Assembly (NCBI GenBank): GCA_946480825.1
Contig: CAMLLG010000087.1
Span: 1-15,346 of the forward strand
Direction of reading: 5' to 3'
Length of the DNA stretch: 15,346 nucleotides
Source of the DNA: an uncultured Lysobacteraceae bacterium
Lineage (GTDB): Bacteria; Pseudomonadota; Gammaproteobacteria; Xanthomonadales; Xanthomonadaceae
Under the pieces are notes generated by a model that saw only the letters and a program-made list of their open reading frames with translations, was not told the origin of the DNA and searched no databases. The position numbers and the translations under genes are program-made. Shown piece by piece: positions 13,455-15,346 of the stretch; positions within the stretch are counted from its first letter, which is position 1; every line of letters starts with the position of its first letter.

Positions 13455-14309
13455 TCAATCCGCATCCGCGACCTGCGCGCGGCGGACGCCGGCGGCATCG
13501 GCGATGCGCAGTTGGCGCACGGTGCGATTGAGCCCGCGCAGGGCCGCGGGATCGCCGTCGCCGATGGCCAGCGCGATGTGGCCGGCATCGAACTTGCCGT
13601 AGGCCGCGTCGTAACTCACCCAGCGCGTGCCGTCCCAGGCCTGCACCCAGGCGTGCGGACTGAACACGTGCGTGCTGCCGGCCAACCGGCCCGAATACGC
13701 GAGGCCGTGCGCGATCCGCGCGGGAATGCCGCGGGCGCGCGCGGCCGCGGCCAGCAGCACCGCGAATTCGGTGCAGTCGCCGTTGCGGTTTTCCAGCGCG
13801 GTCACCGCATCGTGGTAATGGCGGTAATCGATCGGGCCGTTCATGTGATTGCGCACGGCGTCGGTCAGCGTCCGCATGCGCGTGCGCACCGAGAGCCCGC
13901 GCGCGTATTGTCGGGAGAAGCGCTGGATCGCGGGATCGTCGCTGCGCACCCAGGCGTTCGCGGCGAGATAGCGACGCAGCATCTGCGGCGACGGCGGCGC
14001 TTCCGCGCCGCAATCGTCGCAGATCGCGATGCGGATGCCGTCCTCGGCGACCACCACGGCCTGTTCGCCGGTCTGCGGCCAGGCCCAGGCCTGCGGCGTC
14101 GCGAACGTCAGCCGGTAGTGGATCTCGCCCGCCAGTGCGATGGCGTTGAGACGATAGGGCGAAGGCACGAACAGGCTGCGCAGATACTCGCGGGCTTCTT
14201 CGGCCGACAGCGCCGGTGGCGCATTGCCGGGCGACGGTTCCGCGGCGCGCGCGGTGGTCATGACGGACAACGCGCAGAGCACGGCGGCAAACGGCAGGGT
14301 CGAACGCAT
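13455..14309 (-). CDS. Secreted transglutaminase-like (papain-fold) protein
   Basis: A 284-residue exported protein with a transglutaminase-like core, a papain-type Cys-His-Asp fold often used in bacteria for peptide cleavage or amide transfer. The signal peptide is about residues 1-22 (LPFAAVLCALSVMTTARA). An N-terminal region of about 110 residues contains CDDC, a possible disulphide or metal pair. The core follows with Cys179 in RNGDCTEFA, His219 in SPHAWVQAW and Asp234 in VSYDAAYGKFD, the full triad at normal spacing. GIPARIAHGLAY after the cysteine is typical of the family. The ATG at 14309 precedes the signal peptide directly, with a weak GGAA ten bases upstream. It lies 101 bases after the S9 peptidase gene on the same strand, with a strong hairpin between, so co-transcription is uncertain. 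Substrate unknown. Confidence 0.9.
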   Translation of the reverse strand: MRSTLPFAAVLCALSVMTTARAAEPSPGNAPPALSAEEAREYLRSLFVPSPYRLNAIALAGEIHYRLTFATPQAWAWPQTGEQAVVVAEDGIRIAICDDCGAEAPPSPQMLRRYLAANAWVRSDDPAIQRFSRQYARGLSVRTRMRTLTDAVRNHMNGPIDYRHYHDAVTALENRNGDCTEFAVLLAAAARARGIPARIAHGLAYSGRLAGSTHVFSPHAWVQAWDGTRWVSYDAAYGKFDAGHIALAIGDGDPAALRGLNRTVRQLRIADAAGVRRAQVADAD

Positions 14310-14377
14310 CGCGATGGTTCCGGGCGGAGACGCAATCGTCAACGCGCCGCCGCGGGCCGCGGGGTTAGGTCGTCGCC

Positions 14378-14403
14378 GGGCGCGGGCGACAAGGCCCGCG
14401 CCC
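14378..14403 (-). terminator. Hairpin after the S9 peptidase gene
   Basis: GGGCGCGGGC (14378-14387) pairs perfectly with GCCCGCGCCC (14394-14403) around a 6-base loop. It starts seven bases past the peptidase stop (reading minus) and precedes the transglutaminase-like gene. No T-run follows. Confidence 0.5.
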
Positions 14404-14410
14404 GTGCCGC

Positions 14411-15346
<936 letters not shown>

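Overview
The window is high-GC (roughly two thirds G+C), densely coded DNA. It looks like a Xanthomonadales/Lysobacteraceae chromosome (Lysobacter- or Xanthomonas-like). The basis is the gene content, an aryl-polyene/xanthomonadin-type pigment locus followed by DUF885 and DPP-IV-type peptidases, together with palindromic intergenic repeats that I recognise from that group. No RNA gene, CRISPR array or transposase is visible.

Bases 1-3691 (+ strand) are the tail of a pigment operon: a truncated MMPL/RND-type exporter, an ApeP-type hot-dog dehydratase and a FabG/ApeQ-type ketoreductase. Bases 4703-9224 (- strand) are a second, tightly packed pigment operon: ketosynthase, chain-length factor, family 2 glycosyltransferase and a flavin-dependent halogenase-like protein, with junctions of a 1-base gap, an 8-base overlap and a 4-base overlap. 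Together they supply condensation, keto-reduction, dehydration, tailoring and export for an aryl polyene. Acyl carrier proteins, the aryl starter enzyme, a second dehydratase and acyltransferases are not here and are presumably left of the window.

The two arms converge on a 1-kb junction (3692-4702). It holds a half-copy of a palindromic repeat, a five-hairpin repeat, and a patch with about 47% G+C carrying an orphan phage-repressor-like HTH gene. Every junction of the plus-strand arm carries a palindromic repeat. One of these is a perfect inverted REP-like pair that encodes the exporter's C-terminal tail. The minus-strand arm has none.

Bases 9225-15346 hold mainly cell-envelope genes: a small secreted protein divergent from the ketosynthase operon, a YdcF/DUF218 membrane protein, a secreted DUF885 metallopeptidase-like protein, an unrecognised secreted protein built from two copies of a 41-residue unit, a secreted transglutaminase-like protein, and the C-terminal part of an S9 (DPP-IV-like) peptidase running off the right edge.

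The least explained items are the duplicated secreted protein (12857-13330), the REP-derived exporter tail, and the foreign HTH gene at the meeting point of the two pigment arms.
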